DNA of 58,918 nucleotides from Dorea sp. 5-2 (GCF_000403455.2 NZ_KE159725.1:13342-72259), one strand, 5' to 3'. Shown: positions 8,094 to 17,737, numbered from the stretch's first letter. Translations and numbers: made by a program. Notes: a model not told the origin generated them from the sequence alone.

Positions 8094-8858
8094 ATGTTCC
8101 CGGAAGAGAGAAGAGAAAAGATATGTGAACTTGTAAATGAGAAAAAGACGGTCAGGGTGTCTGAACTGCGGGAGCTTCTGGATGCGTCGGAAGTAACGAT
8201 ACGGCGTGATCTGGAAGAGCTTCATAAGAAGAATATGCTTGTCCGGACACACGGCGGAGCGGTTGCATCCTATTCTGTGAGCCAGGAGGCAAGCGCGGTG
8301 GAATTTATCCAGTCACATGAACGTGCAGAGGAGAAGCGCGTGATTGCCGAGACGGCATACCGGCAGATTAAGGACGGCGAGACGATCTTCCTGGACGGTT
8401 CAAGTACGGTATATGAATTGGTAAAACGGATCGCAGAAGGTTCCGGAAAGCAGCTGCGTGTCATTACAACGTCGTTGACGAATGCGGCGGCTCTTGACGG
8501 GTGTGAGAGCGTAGGAGTCCTGATCCTGGGAGGTGAGATGAACCGGCGCCATAACAACCTGGAGGGATACCTGACCAATATGAATATCCGGAATCTCAGG
8601 GCAGACAAGTGCTTCATCGGGATTAACGGGATCGATGAGATATTCGGATACTCGACGACGAATTTCCCGGAAGCAGAGCAGAAGATGGAGATGGCAAAAT
8701 CGTCGATAAAGTCATACATTCTTGCAGATCATACCAAATTCGGAAAAACTTACATGGCAAAAGTGGATATTGAATGCGATTTTATCATAACAAACAAGAG
8801 GCTGGAAGAATATAATTATGAATGGCTGGAAGAGAAATGTCTGTTATTAACGCCGTGA
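8094..8858 (+). CDS. DeoR-family transcriptional regulator
   Basis: 254 codons. N-terminal winged helix-turn-helix reads VRVSELRELLDASEVTIRRD, the family signature around residues 20-40, followed by VRTHGGAV. The C-terminal DeoR sensor domain includes IFLDGSSTVYEL and ADHTKFGK, which bind phosphorylated sugar intermediates in this family. ATG follows AGAGGTG. It heads a three-gene unit with a dehydrogenase and a class II aldolase, so it most likely represses them until a phosphorylated catabolite appears (inference). The repeated boxes at 7885-7960 are candidate operators. Confidence 0.93.
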   Translation: MFPEERREKICELVNEKKTVRVSELRELLDASEVTIRRDLEELHKKNMLVRTHGGAVASYSVSQEASAVEFIQSHERAEEKRVIAETAYRQIKDGETIFLDGSSTVYELVKRIAEGSGKQLRVITTSLTNAAALDGCESVGVLILGGEMNRRHNNLEGYLTNMNIRNLRADKCFIGINGIDEIFGYSTTNFPEAEQKMEMAKSSIKSYILADHTKFGKTYMAKVDIECDFIITNKRLEEYNYEWLEEKCLLLTP

Positions 8859-8883
8859 AGAGACAAGAAAAGAGGTAAGCGAT

Positions 8884-9918
8884 ATGAAAAGAGCGGTATT
8901 AGAAGCTCCTGAAAAGATTGTATTTCAAGAAGTAGACAAAGCGGTTCCCCAAAAGGGGGAAGTGCTGATCAAGGTCAGAAGGATGGGGATCTGCGGGTCG
9001 GATATCCATGCGTTCCACGGACAGCATCCGACCATGTCATGCCCGGTTGTAATGGGGCATGAATTTTCAGGTGAGATAGCGGAATTAGGCGAGGGCGCAG
9101 GAAAGCTGCAGATCGGAGACGCCGTTACGGTAAGGCCTCAGATCACCTGTGGAGAATGTTATCATTGTAAGACAGGGAATGAAAATGTATGTCACGAGTT
9201 GAAAGTGATCGGCTGTAATGAACATGCGCCCGGCGGTGCGCAGGAGTATGCGCTTGTGCCGGAACATCTGGTGTTCGCTCTGCCGGAAGGGATGAGCTTT
9301 GACGACGGTGCGATGATCGAGCCGGTTGCGGTCGGCGTTGCGGCGGTGAAGACCTTTGCAATGGATGTAAAGGGGAAGAAGATCCTGGTGCTGGGAGCAG
9401 GAACCATAGGGAATCTGGTGGCACAGAGCGCCAAAGCGATGGGCGCGGCATCTGTTACGATCACGGATATCTGTGATGAGAAATTAGAGATCGCAAGAAG
9501 GTGCGGTATCGACCATACGATCAATACAAAGACGGAGAATCTGGAAGAAAGGCTCGAAGCATTTTACGGGAAGGACGGGCTTGACGGCGCCCTGGAGTGT
9601 GTCGGTTCGGAGATTACCGTAAATGAAGCGATCAAGGTATGCCGGAAGGAGACGGAGATCATTATCGTCGGGATCTATGCGAAGGATCCTGCGGTGCATA
9701 TGATCGATGTGCAGGAGAAAGAGCTGCATTTAAGTGGAGTGCTGATGTATTCGGAAGAAGAATTTGTGCAGGCGATGAAGTTTATACAGGAAGGCGCTGT
9801 GGATCTGGAACCGCTGAAGACGAAGCATTTCCCGTTTGAAGCTTACGGCGAGGCTTACCGGTATATCGGTGAACATCCTGCCACATCAATGAAGATATTG
9901 ATCGATATTGCGGAATAA
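8884..9918 (+). CDS. zinc-dependent medium-chain alcohol/polyol dehydrogenase
   Basis: 344 codons. MGICGSDIHAFHG and GHEFSGE give catalytic zinc ligands; CGECYHCKTGNENVC gives the four structural cysteines; VLGAGTIGNLVAQ near residue 165 is the NAD-binding loop. It resembles sorbitol, threonine and galactitol-phosphate dehydrogenases; the specific substrate is not readable. It lies 25 bases after the DeoR gene and 21 before the aldolase, so the three are co-transcribed. A dehydrogenase-aldolase pair suggests oxidation of a sugar alcohol phosphate to a ketose phosphate that is then cleaved. Confidence 0.9.
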   Translation: MKRAVLEAPEKIVFQEVDKAVPQKGEVLIKVRRMGICGSDIHAFHGQHPTMSCPVVMGHEFSGEIAELGEGAGKLQIGDAVTVRPQITCGECYHCKTGNENVCHELKVIGCNEHAPGGAQEYALVPEHLVFALPEGMSFDDGAMIEPVAVGVAAVKTFAMDVKGKKILVLGAGTIGNLVAQSAKAMGAASVTITDICDEKLEIARRCGIDHTINTKTENLEERLEAFYGKDGLDGALECVGSEITVNEAIKVCRKETEIIIVGIYAKDPAVHMIDVQEKELHLSGVLMYSEEEFVQAMKFIQEGAVDLEPLKTKHFPFEAYGEAYRYIGEHPATSMKILIDIAE

Positions 9919-9939
9919 AGAATTGGAGGAGAGAACGAG

Positions 9940-10800
9940 ATGGATGGACGTACATTACAAAGAATGATTCACGATGCAGACAAGGGAGGATATGCGATCC
10001 CTTCATTTAATTATTCGGATATCTGGGATCTGATGGCGATCATCGAGGCGGCAGAGGAGCTGAATGCTCCGATCATGTTCGCGGCAAATCAGGTGGTTGC
10101 GGGTGTGTTCACCCCTGGCGTGAGCGGGGCTATGGGAAAAGCGTTCATGGCGAAGGGCAAGGTTCCGATGATCCATCATCTGGATCACTCGAAACATGTG
10201 GATCTGTGCCTGCAGTGTATTGACAATGGTTATCCGTCGGTTATGATCGACGGCTCCGACCATGATCTTGCGGCGAATATTAAGATGGTGCAGGAAGTGA
10301 TGGAGTATGCCAAGGCAGACGGCCGCTGGGTCCATGTAGAGGCTGAAGTGGGGAAGATTCCGGGCAAAGGTGTGGAAGGCTATGTCAGCGAGGAAGAAAA
10401 GTTCCTGGTTGAAGTGGAAGATGTAAAGGAACTGGTGAAAGCGACGCATGTGGATTCTCTTGCTGTGGGGATCGGATCTCAGCATGGGTTTTATAAGGGT
10501 ACGCCGAAGCTGAATATCCGGAGGCTCTCAGAGGTGAATGAAGCAGTGGATACTCCGCTCGTCCTGCATGGAGGATCCGGTATCCCGAGAGAGACCGTGA
10601 GAGAGGCGATCCGGCACGGGATCAATAAGATGAACGTAGGGACGATCATTCACTGTACATATATGAACAGCCTTCGCGCGGAGCTGAACAGAGTCGGAGA
10701 GAATCCATACACGCTGGATGTTATGGCGTCGATCCGCCATAACATCAAAGAGGTAGTAAAAGAATGGATCGATACCTGCATGGACGTTAACCGTGCCTGA
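9940..10800 (+). CDS. class II ketose-bisphosphate aldolase
   Basis: 286 codons. Zinc-dependent cleavage of a ketose 1,6-bisphosphate to DHAP plus an aldehyde. Visible motifs: AIPSFNYSD, HHLDHSKHVD (zinc His and catalytic Asp), VHVEAEVGKIPG (Glu ligand), GIGSQHGFYKGTP (zinc His), LHGGSGIP (zinc His) and MNVGT (phosphate site). The size and motifs fit the GatY/KbaY/FbaA superfamily. The context with a DeoR regulator and a polyol dehydrogenase points to hexitol or tagatose-type catabolism rather than housekeeping glycolysis, which is inference. RBS GGAGGAG precedes ATG. Confidence 0.92.
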   Translation: MDGRTLQRMIHDADKGGYAIPSFNYSDIWDLMAIIEAAEELNAPIMFAANQVVAGVFTPGVSGAMGKAFMAKGKVPMIHHLDHSKHVDLCLQCIDNGYPSVMIDGSDHDLAANIKMVQEVMEYAKADGRWVHVEAEVGKIPGKGVEGYVSEEEKFLVEVEDVKELVKATHVDSLAVGIGSQHGFYKGTPKLNIRRLSEVNEAVDTPLVLHGGSGIPRETVREAIRHGINKMNVGTIIHCTYMNSLRAELNRVGENPYTLDVMASIRHNIKEVVKEWIDTCMDVNRA

Positions 10801-10820
10801 TCCGGAGTGTGATCGGTATG

Positions 10821-10864
10821 AAAGGCGTTGGAAACAATAAGTTGTTGTTTTCAGCGCTTTTTTT
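10821..10864 (+). terminator. Rho-independent terminator
   Basis: AAGGCGTTGGAAACAA pairs imperfectly with TTGTTGTTTTCAGCGCTT and runs into seven T residues. It ends the aldolase operon. The following 10865-11115 contains no supported gene. Confidence 0.75.
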
Positions 10865-11118
10865 GATGCCCGCAATAGAAAATAATGGTATATTATGAAG
10901 TGAATGAATAAAAAGAAGGATAAACTGACAAAGGGGATGAGGAGTGGATGAATACAATGAATGAAATATATGTCCGTGAAAACTGGTGAAAGATGAGAAG
11001 AAAGAGACAGGAAAGCAGAGGGATAAGTTGGGAAAAGAGTATAATGAATTGGATATATAGAGAAGATTATGTGTAATATGCACAAAAACATAGGCTATAA
11101 ATTGTGAATTACTTGTTA

Positions 11119-11170
11119 TTGACAAATATAAGGCACGATGATAGAATTTAATTAAATCAATGAATTAAAT
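11119..11170 (+). promoter_or_regulatory. promoter of the ROK/ABC sugar operon with palindromic operator
   Basis: TTGACA (11119-11124) and TAGAAT (11142-11147) are 17 bases apart. A perfect 12-bp palindrome ATTTAATTAAAT (11146-11157) overlaps the end of the -10, and GAATTAAAT (11162-11170) repeats half of it. The position suits repression by the adjacent ROK regulator, whose relatives NagC and XylR bind AT-rich palindromes. Confidence 0.65.
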
Positions 11171-11252
11171 AAAGATTTTCCTGTAAGTCGCCCCTTATAT
11201 ATGTTCAACGAATAAATAAATTGCATTAAAAAAAGAAAAGGAGAGCACGGGG

Positions 11253-12464
11253 ATGAAGAACGGGATGAATCAAGATGGTGTACAGAAAATTAACAGGATA
11301 TTGATCGTTCGATTGTTAAGGGAGGCAGGGAGCTGTTCCAGGGCGGATCTGGCGCGGATGAGCGGATTGAGGCCGGCAACGATCACCAATATAGTAAATG
11401 AATTGAAACATATACGTTTGATCAGGGAAGAGGGAGCGATCAATGCCGGAAGAGGAAGAAACGGGGTCGCGATCTCACTGGATACTTCGTACTATCGTGT
11501 GGTCGGAGTCCGTGTGTCCAGAAAATACTTCCTGGCGGGATTATTTGATATCGTAGGAAATGAATTGGAATCATCCAGGTATGAATTCGCGGAGGATGAG
11601 ACGCCGAAAGAACGTTTTGAAAGGATCCAGGAGCAGATAGGAGCCATTCTGAAACGGGTGAAAGAAGAGAAGGTTGTTGCGATAGGGATTGCGATCCCGG
11701 GTCCGTTTTTCCGTAATCATGATTCGCAGGAGAAAGGGTTTGAATTTCAGGACTGGCCGGAGATCTCGATCGAGAGGCTGCTGAAAGAGCGGTTCGGAGT
11801 TTATGTGTTTGTAGAGCATGATGCGAATGCGGGAGCGCTTGGAAGTTATTGGCAGATGAATGTCGGGCAGGAGAAGATGCTGGTGTATTTCTCGGCAGGA
11901 CAAGGGATCGGCGCCGGATTCGTGAATGGAGGCAAGCTGATCCTGGGAGCGTTAGGGGTTGCCGGCGAGATCGGGCATATGACGGTGGAGACAAACGGTA
12001 TTCTCTGTAAATGCGGCAATTATGGCTGTTTGGAGATGTATTGTTCTTCAACGGTATTGGTAAATAGAGTGAATAAAAAACTCACAAAAGGAAATTATTC
12101 TATCTTAAAGGAAGGCTGCGATCTTGAGAAGATCGGGAATGCAGCCAGGGCGGGAGATAAACTGACCGTGGCGGAATACGAGAGAGAATGTTCATATCTG
12201 GGGGTTGGCGTGGTTAATATCATGAATATCCTGAATCCGGACATCGTCGTGATCGGCGATGAACTGGCGAGGATACTCCCGGAAACGATGAAGGAATGTG
12301 TGCTTAAGGTGGTACAAGACAGGATGAATCCCATTGTACGGGAGCATACAGATATATATATTGTAGGCGATAAGGAAGATCTGTCTCTTAAGGGGGCGGC
12401 GATCGTCGCGATCGAGGGTCTGCTCGATGAACCGATCGCGTTTGAGTGGGCGGAAGAACAGTGA
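11253..12464 (+). CDS. ROK-family transcriptional regulator
   Basis: 403 codons. N-terminal winged helix-turn-helix (SCSRADLARMSGLRPATITN, residues 28-47) followed by a ROK domain: AGQGIGAGFVNGGK, GVAGEIGHM and the zinc motif CKCGNYGCLE. Length and order match XylR/NagC-type repressors rather than ROK sugar kinases. It heads the cluster of a binding protein, two permeases, a PfkB kinase and a dehydrogenase, and probably represses it until the sugar or its phosphate binds. ATG at 11253 has AAAGGAGAGCACGGGG upstream. Confidence 0.93.
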   Translation: MKNGMNQDGVQKINRILIVRLLREAGSCSRADLARMSGLRPATITNIVNELKHIRLIREEGAINAGRGRNGVAISLDTSYYRVVGVRVSRKYFLAGLFDIVGNELESSRYEFAEDETPKERFERIQEQIGAILKRVKEEKVVAIGIAIPGPFFRNHDSQEKGFEFQDWPEISIERLLKERFGVYVFVEHDANAGALGSYWQMNVGQEKMLVYFSAGQGIGAGFVNGGKLILGALGVAGEIGHMTVETNGILCKCGNYGCLEMYCSSTVLVNRVNKKLTKGNYSILKEGCDLEKIGNAARAGDKLTVAEYERECSYLGVGVVNIMNILNPDIVVIGDELARILPETMKECVLKVVQDRMNPIVREHTDIYIVGDKEDLSLKGAAIVAIEGLLDEPIAFEWAEEQ

Positions 12465-12528
12465 AAAAGAGCCGGCTTTTGTGCATAGCACGAAATTAAA
12501 ATAAAAAACAATAAGGAGGAAATCTTAC

Positions 12529-13878
12529 ATGAAAAAGAGATTAGCAGCATTATTAATATTATGCATGACGGTATCCTGCCTGGCAGGGTGCTCGAATGGA
12601 ACAGATTCACCTGATGCAGCAGATTCGTCTGGTACGGAATCCGAAGGCGCGGATGCAGAAAGCAGCTTTGAGGGACAGACCCTGAATGTTATTATGCAGG
12701 ATCACAGCGCGGTAGAAAGTGTGATCGAAGCAAAAGGAAAATTCGAAGAGGCAACAGGCGCCACGGTCAATATTGAAACACTTCCTCAGAGTGAAGTGTT
12801 GAGTAAGGCGCAGCTTACACTCTCTTCAGGCAGCTCAGATTATGATGTTGTGATGTTTGACCACAAGTATACGACACAATTCGCAGAAGCAGGATGGGTT
12901 GTTCCGCTCTCTGAGTTTGTGGAAAAGGACGGCTATGATACCGGTGATTTTATGCAGGGCTTCGTCGAGGCGCTGAGCTACGACGGCGACATATACGCGC
13001 TTCCGTTCTACGGAGAGAGCACGATGCTGATGTATAATACGGAGATGTTCGCAGATGCTAAGATCGAAGGTGCGCCGAAGACGGCAGAGGAGTTCTGGGA
13101 TGCCTGTGATAAGCTGAAAGAAGCCGGATACAGTGCATTTGCGTGCCGCGCGAACAGAGATGAAGGACAGAATGTTTATATATGGACAGGATTTTTCCTG
13201 GGCGCAGGCGCAGACTGGTTTGACGAAGAGGGGAATCTGAGCGTTAATACAGAAGAAGCGGCAGCAGGAACCGAAGCATTTATCAAGGTGCTTCAGGATT
13301 ATTCCATCAATGGTGTAGAGTCCTATAACTGGGATAATGTTCAGCTGGCATTCCAGCAAGGCAAGATCGCCATGGCGATCGACGCTACGAATTTTGCGGC
13401 TCGTCTGGAGGATGAGTCCCAGTCAACAGTAGTCGGAAAGGTTGGCTATTCGGTAGTTCCGGAGGGGTTAAGTGTTCCTTCCACTTCTACATGGGGGCTT
13501 GGGATCAACAAGGCTTCTGAGAATCAGGATCTGGGATGGGAATTCATCAAGTGGTGCCTGGGCGAAGAGATCATGCTCCAGACCGCGGTAGACGGGCTCC
13601 GTGCTGATGTTACGAGAGCGAGTGTCATGAACTCTGAGGAATATACAAGTAAGTATGACTATGAGGATGGGAATTGGATCCAGGTTGTGATCGATTCCAT
13701 GAATGCGGCGCCGGCGGACTATGAGCCGCGTATTACGGACTGGACGACATTGGGAGACGCAATGGCAACCGCAGTCAGCAAATCTCTGGACGGTGAAGAT
13801 ATTAAGAGCAGCCTTGAAGAAGCACAGAAGAGCTGCAGCGACATTACCAACGATGCATATACGCCGGTGAACCGGTAA
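12529..13878 (+). CDS. sugar ABC transporter substrate-binding lipoprotein
   Basis: 449 codons. A lipoprotein signal peptide with lipobox CLAGC (Cys21) is followed by a Ser/Asp/Glu-rich linker to about residue 48, then a family 1 extracellular solute-binding domain (GQTLNVIMQDHS, GDIYALPFYGESTMLMYNTE). It should be lipid-anchored on the outer face of the membrane and hand sugar to the two permeases downstream. AAGGAGGAAA precedes ATG. The substrate is unknown; the linked kinase and dehydrogenase suggest a free sugar or polyol. Confidence 0.93.
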   Translation: MKKRLAALLILCMTVSCLAGCSNGTDSPDAADSSGTESEGADAESSFEGQTLNVIMQDHSAVESVIEAKGKFEEATGATVNIETLPQSEVLSKAQLTLSSGSSDYDVVMFDHKYTTQFAEAGWVVPLSEFVEKDGYDTGDFMQGFVEALSYDGDIYALPFYGESTMLMYNTEMFADAKIEGAPKTAEEFWDACDKLKEAGYSAFACRANRDEGQNVYIWTGFFLGAGADWFDEEGNLSVNTEEAAAGTEAFIKVLQDYSINGVESYNWDNVQLAFQQGKIAMAIDATNFAARLEDESQSTVVGKVGYSVVPEGLSVPSTSTWGLGINKASENQDLGWEFIKWCLGEEIMLQTAVDGLRADVTRASVMNSEEYTSKYDYEDGNWIQVVIDSMNAAPADYEPRITDWTTLGDAMATAVSKSLDGEDIKSSLEEAQKSCSDITNDAYTPVNR

Positions 13879-13888
13879 GTTTAGTCTG

Positions 13889-13917
13889 GTGGGGTTCTTA
13901 AGTCATAGGAGCCCCAC
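13889..13917 (+). other. intercistronic hairpin
   Basis: GTGGGG at 13889-13894 pairs with CCCCAC at 13912-13917 between the binding-protein and first permease genes, with no T-run. Such hairpins often raise binding-protein mRNA levels relative to permeases by protecting the 3' end. Confidence 0.5.
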
Positions 13918-13958
13918 AGTAACTTTAAACACGATTATTTGATAGAAGAGAAGGCGAA

Positions 13959-14858
13959 ATGAATAAAGAAAAAATAAAAAGACTAGTTACACTGGAAAGT
14001 GAAAACTCATGGAAGCTACTTTTTTATCCGGGGCGTTGGATATTATTCTTGCTGACGATGGTTCCGACGATCTATGCTTTCTGGTTAAGTATTCAGAATT
14101 ATAATCTGGCAAAACCGACACAGCGTTCCTTCGTATTGCTGAGAAATTATCTGAATGTAGTGACGGACAGTCGTTTTTTGGGCGCGCTTGGTACGACGGC
14201 GAAATTTACGGTCTGCAGTCTGATCGTTGAGCTTGTGTTGGGGATGCTGATCGCACATGGGCTTGCCAAGAGGATCTATGGGAAAGAGATCGTGCAGATC
14301 ATCATTATGCTCCCGATGATCATGACGCCGGTTGTAGTCGGGCTGATCTGGAAGATGTTCTATGACGCGGAATTTGGCGTGATCAGCTATTATATCAGCG
14401 CGGTTACCGGGAAAGCGCCGAATATTCTGGGGGAGAGTACCAGTTCGCTTCTGGGATTGATCGTGGTGGACGTGTGGGAGTGGACGCCGTATGTGGCGCT
14501 GATCCTGCTTGCCGCGATCCAGTCGCTTCCGATGGAACCCTATGAGGCGGTAAAGGTCGACGGTGCAAGCGCGGTACAGACGTTTCGCTATCTGACGCTT
14601 CCGCTTCTTCAGCCTGCAATCGCAGTGGCGGTTATGTTCCGGTTCATGGATCTGTTCAAATGGATGGATACGATTTATATTATGACGGGAGGCGGTCCCG
14701 GAACCTCCACGGAGACATTGAGTTATTATGCATATATGAATAATTTTAAATTTCTCGAAGTGGGATATGCCGCGGCGATGTGTATCGTCATGCTGCTGAT
14801 CGTGCTGTTTATCTGTAATACGATAGGAAAGAGACTTCTGCTTAAGGAGGAAAGCTGA
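13959..14858 (+). CDS. sugar ABC transporter permease (MalF/UgpA type)
   Basis: 299 codons with about six hydrophobic segments, the first around ILFLLTMVPTIYAFWL. The cytoplasmic EAA loop that docks the ATPase reads EAVKVDGASAVQTFRYLTLP. The protein pairs with the next permease to form the membrane channel. Its stop shares a base with the next start (TGATG at 14856-14860), implying translational coupling. No ATPase gene is present in the cluster, so a shared MsmX/MsmK-type ATPase must energise it. Confidence 0.92.
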   Translation: MNKEKIKRLVTLESENSWKLLFYPGRWILFLLTMVPTIYAFWLSIQNYNLAKPTQRSFVLLRNYLNVVTDSRFLGALGTTAKFTVCSLIVELVLGMLIAHGLAKRIYGKEIVQIIIMLPMIMTPVVVGLIWKMFYDAEFGVISYYISAVTGKAPNILGESTSSLLGLIVVDVWEWTPYVALILLAAIQSLPMEPYEAVKVDGASAVQTFRYLTLPLLQPAIAVAVMFRFMDLFKWMDTIYIMTGGGPGTSTETLSYYAYMNNFKFLEVGYAAAMCIVMLLIVLFICNTIGKRLLLKEES

Positions 14859-15688
14859 TGGGGTTGAAAAATAAAAACAGAATCACAACACTGCTGTGCA
14901 ATGTATTTATCTGGGGCTGTGCTTTTCTCTGTGCTTATCCGATCTTCTGGATGATCACGACGGCGTTCAAAGACAGGATCGATGCGTTTACGGTTCCGCC
15001 GGCATATCTGTTTAAGCCGCATCTGGATAATTTTAAGGCGGTATTGTCGTCCGGTAACTTCATGAGCGCCTATAAGAACAGTCTGATCATCTCTGTCAGT
15101 ACCTGTCTCCTGGCGCTGCTTCTTGGGATTCCGATGGCATATGCGCTGGCGAGATATAAGATCAAGAATAAACAGGGAACGATGATGTGGCTGTTGTCGA
15201 CGAAGATGGCTCCGGCGATCCTGATCGCGGTCCCTTATTATATGATCTATCAGAAGTTAGGGCTTATGGGAACGTATATCGGTATGATCTTTGTGTATCT
15301 GATCTTCAATCTGGCATTTACGGTATGGATGCTGAAAGGTTTTATAGAGAGCGTCCCGGTAGAATTGAGCGAGGCTGCGCGTGTAGACGGCGCGACAAGG
15401 CTTACGGCATTTTTCCGGGTGGAAGCGCCGCTGATGAAAGGCGGAATAGCGGCGACGGCGATCCTTTGTTTTATTACTGTGTGGAATGAATTTCTGCTTG
15501 CATTGGTGCTGACTTCCTTTAAAACGCAGACTACGCCGGTGGCGATCCAGAATTTTATCTCCTTTGAGGGGATCCGATGGGGAGAGATCGCGGCGGCAGG
15601 CGTTCTGGTGGCGGCGCCGGCAGTCATCCTTGGAATCGCGGTCCGTAAGTATCTGATCACAGGATTGACAATGGGCGCGGTAAAATAG
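14858..15688 (+). CDS. sugar ABC transporter permease (MalG/UgpE type)
   Basis: 276 codons, six predicted membrane segments, EAA loop SEAARVDGATRLTAFFRVEA. Start ATG overlaps the previous stop by one base; AAGGAGGAAAG lies upstream inside the previous gene. It is the second half of the heterodimeric channel. A 29-base gap leads to the PfkB kinase gene. Confidence 0.92.
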   Translation: MGLKNKNRITTLLCNVFIWGCAFLCAYPIFWMITTAFKDRIDAFTVPPAYLFKPHLDNFKAVLSSGNFMSAYKNSLIISVSTCLLALLLGIPMAYALARYKIKNKQGTMMWLLSTKMAPAILIAVPYYMIYQKLGLMGTYIGMIFVYLIFNLAFTVWMLKGFIESVPVELSEAARVDGATRLTAFFRVEAPLMKGGIAATAILCFITVWNEFLLALVLTSFKTQTTPVAIQNFISFEGIRWGEIAAAGVLVAAPAVILGIAVRKYLITGLTMGAVK

Positions 15689-15717
15689 AGAAATAAAAGG
15701 ATAAGGAAGGAATTACG

Positions 15718-16650
15718 ATGTCTGATATTCTATGTGTGGGGCAGATGGTTGTTGATATACTGGTTCGGAATGTGGATGAGGTGGATTTTCGGATAGATAC
15801 GAAGCGGGTAGAGCAGATTATGTTAAGGAATGGCGGAGATTGTCTGAACACGGCGATCGATCTTCGGCAGCTCGGGGCGGACGTGGGATTTTCGGGAGTA
15901 TTGGGGAAAGACATGCTTGGCGGATTCTTATACGAGACTCTGGAGAAGAGCGGAATTGACACGAGCGGGATATATTTTGACGAGAAGAGCCGAACCTCAA
16001 GCGTGGTAGTGCTGATCAACGAAAAGGGGGAGAGGATATTCTTATATTACGGCGGTTCGAATGATGCGCTGACGATCGATAAAGTGGATCCCCAGGTGGT
16101 AAGGAACGCCAGGATCGTGCATGTGGGCGGTACATACCAGCTGCCGGGATTCGACGGAAAGGGAGCGGGCGAGCTCTTTGCGCTTGCGCACCGATCGGGC
16201 GGCTTCACGTCGATGGATGTGACCTGGGATACATCGGGAAGGTGGCTTGAGACAATAGAACCGTGTCTGCCCTGGCTGGATCTCTTTATGCCGAGCATCA
16301 ACGAGGCAAAAGAGATCTGTGGTACGAATGATGAGAAAGAGATTGCGGAATTTTTAAAAGATAAAGGTGTGAAGAATGTCATTGTAAAGTTGGGGCACCG
16401 AGGCTGTTATGTAGACGCGTTCGGGGAAAAATATTATCAGAGCGCGTATCAGGCGCCGGTTGTAGATACCACCGGGGCGGGCGATTCTTTTGTCGCCGGC
16501 GTATTGTACGGATTGGCGAAAGAGTGGGAGATTAAACGGATCACAAGATTTGCTTCGGCGGTAAGCGCGCACTGTATTCAGGAGTTGGGGGCGACTTGCG
16601 GAGTGCCTTCCAGTGAAAAGATATTGGAATTTATGGAGAGCGCCGAGTAA
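15718..16650 (+). CDS. PfkB-family carbohydrate kinase
   Basis: 310 codons. The N-terminal motif RNGGDCLNTAIDLRQLGADV and the C-terminal anion-hole motif DTTGAGDSFVAGV are both present and mark a ribokinase/fructokinase-like fold. It phosphorylates a sugar or sugar acid with ATP, presumably the imported one. Upstream AAGGAAGG precedes the ATG. It lies between the permease genes and a zinc dehydrogenase, giving an import-oxidise-phosphorylate module. Confidence 0.9.
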   Translation: MSDILCVGQMVVDILVRNVDEVDFRIDTKRVEQIMLRNGGDCLNTAIDLRQLGADVGFSGVLGKDMLGGFLYETLEKSGIDTSGIYFDEKSRTSSVVVLINEKGERIFLYYGGSNDALTIDKVDPQVVRNARIVHVGGTYQLPGFDGKGAGELFALAHRSGGFTSMDVTWDTSGRWLETIEPCLPWLDLFMPSINEAKEICGTNDEKEIAEFLKDKGVKNVIVKLGHRGCYVDAFGEKYYQSAYQAPVVDTTGAGDSFVAGVLYGLAKEWEIKRITRFASAVSAHCIQELGATCGVPSSEKILEFMESAE

Positions 16651-16668
16651 AGAGAGGGGGAAGATGCT

Positions 16669-17691
16669 ATGAAGGCTTTTTTTATTGAAGAGATCGGAAA
16701 AACATGTGTGAAAGAAACTGCGGTTCCGACGCCCAGAGAAGACGAGGTATTGATCAAGGTTATGGCGGTGGGATTATGCGGTACGGACGCACATCTTTAT
16801 CTGGGAGATTATGAGAATCCCTATCCGGTGATCCCGGGGCATGAATTTTCGGGGATCGTAGAAGCGGTTGGGGCGGAGGTGAAGAATTTTAAACCGGGGC
16901 AGCATGTGGCGGCAGATCCGAATATTTATTGCGAGGCATGCGATCACTGCAAACAAAACCGGCAGAATTATTGTCTGGATTACAAGGGGCTTGGGAATCA
17001 GGTTCCGGGTGCATTTGCCCAATATATAGCGATCCCGGAGCGGTGTGTATATGATATTGGGGATCTTGATTTCACGACAGCGTCAATGATCGAACCGTTG
17101 GCGTGTGTGCTGCACGGCCATGACAGGGCGAGGCCGGGATTCGGAGATCGGGTACTGATCCTCGGCGCAGGCGCGATCGGGCTTCTGCATCTGCAAGTGT
17201 GTAAAAACGACGGCGCGCGTCTGGTCGCGGTTGCGGATATCAAAGAAGAACCGCTCAGGCTTGCAAAAGAATTGGGCGCAGATGCAGTCCTGCTCAATGA
17301 CCATACGATGAAAGAGCAGGTGGAGGCGGCCGCGAAAGGCGGATTCGATCTGATCATTGACTGTACGGGCGTCCCGAAGGTGATCGAGCAGGCGGTGCCG
17401 CTGATGGCGGATGAAGGAAGGCTCTTGTTCTTCGGTGTGTGCCCGCAGGATGCGGGAATATCGGTGAATCCGTATGAAATATATCAGCGGGAGCTTACGT
17501 TTATCGGGTCTAATTCTCTGAAAAAGACATTTTATTCTGCGATGCTGGAGCTAAAGAGCGGTCGGGTGAAGGTGTCGAAAATGATTGGAGACAAGATCTT
17601 ATTGGATGAACTGCCGCGGCAGATCCGGGCGTTTGCCGAAAAGAAGACGAAGCTCAAGACGGTTGTATACCCGAATGGGTTCGTGGGTTGA
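16669..17691 (+). CDS. zinc-dependent medium-chain alcohol/polyol dehydrogenase
   Basis: 340 codons. VGLCGTDAHLYLG and GHEFSGIV are catalytic zinc motifs, CEACDHCKQNRQNYC carries the structural cysteines, and ILGAGAIGLLHL is the NAD loop. It is the third such enzyme in 15 kb, each in a different sugar cluster. GAGAGGGGGAAG precedes ATG. The family resembles L-iditol/sorbitol or arabinitol dehydrogenases; which polyol is handled is not readable. It is the last gene of the operon, followed by a terminator. Confidence 0.9.
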   Translation: MKAFFIEEIGKTCVKETAVPTPREDEVLIKVMAVGLCGTDAHLYLGDYENPYPVIPGHEFSGIVEAVGAEVKNFKPGQHVAADPNIYCEACDHCKQNRQNYCLDYKGLGNQVPGAFAQYIAIPERCVYDIGDLDFTTASMIEPLACVLHGHDRARPGFGDRVLILGAGAIGLLHLQVCKNDGARLVAVADIKEEPLRLAKELGADAVLLNDHTMKEQVEAAAKGGFDLIIDCTGVPKVIEQAVPLMADEGRLLFFGVCPQDAGISVNPYEIYQRELTFIGSNSLKKTFYSAMLELKSGRVKVSKMIGDKILLDELPRQIRAFAEKKTKLKTVVYPNGFVG

Positions 17692-17706
17692 TCTTAAGTA
17701 TTGCAT

Positions 17707-17737
17707 AAAGCTGTCTTATAAAAGACAGCTTTATTGT
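17707..17737. terminator. bidirectional terminator
   Basis: AAAGCTGTCTT (17707-17717) pairs perfectly with AAGACAGCTTT (17722-17732). T- and A-rich flanks allow use by the dehydrogenase operon on plus and by the 17743-18468 gene on minus. Confidence 0.75.
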
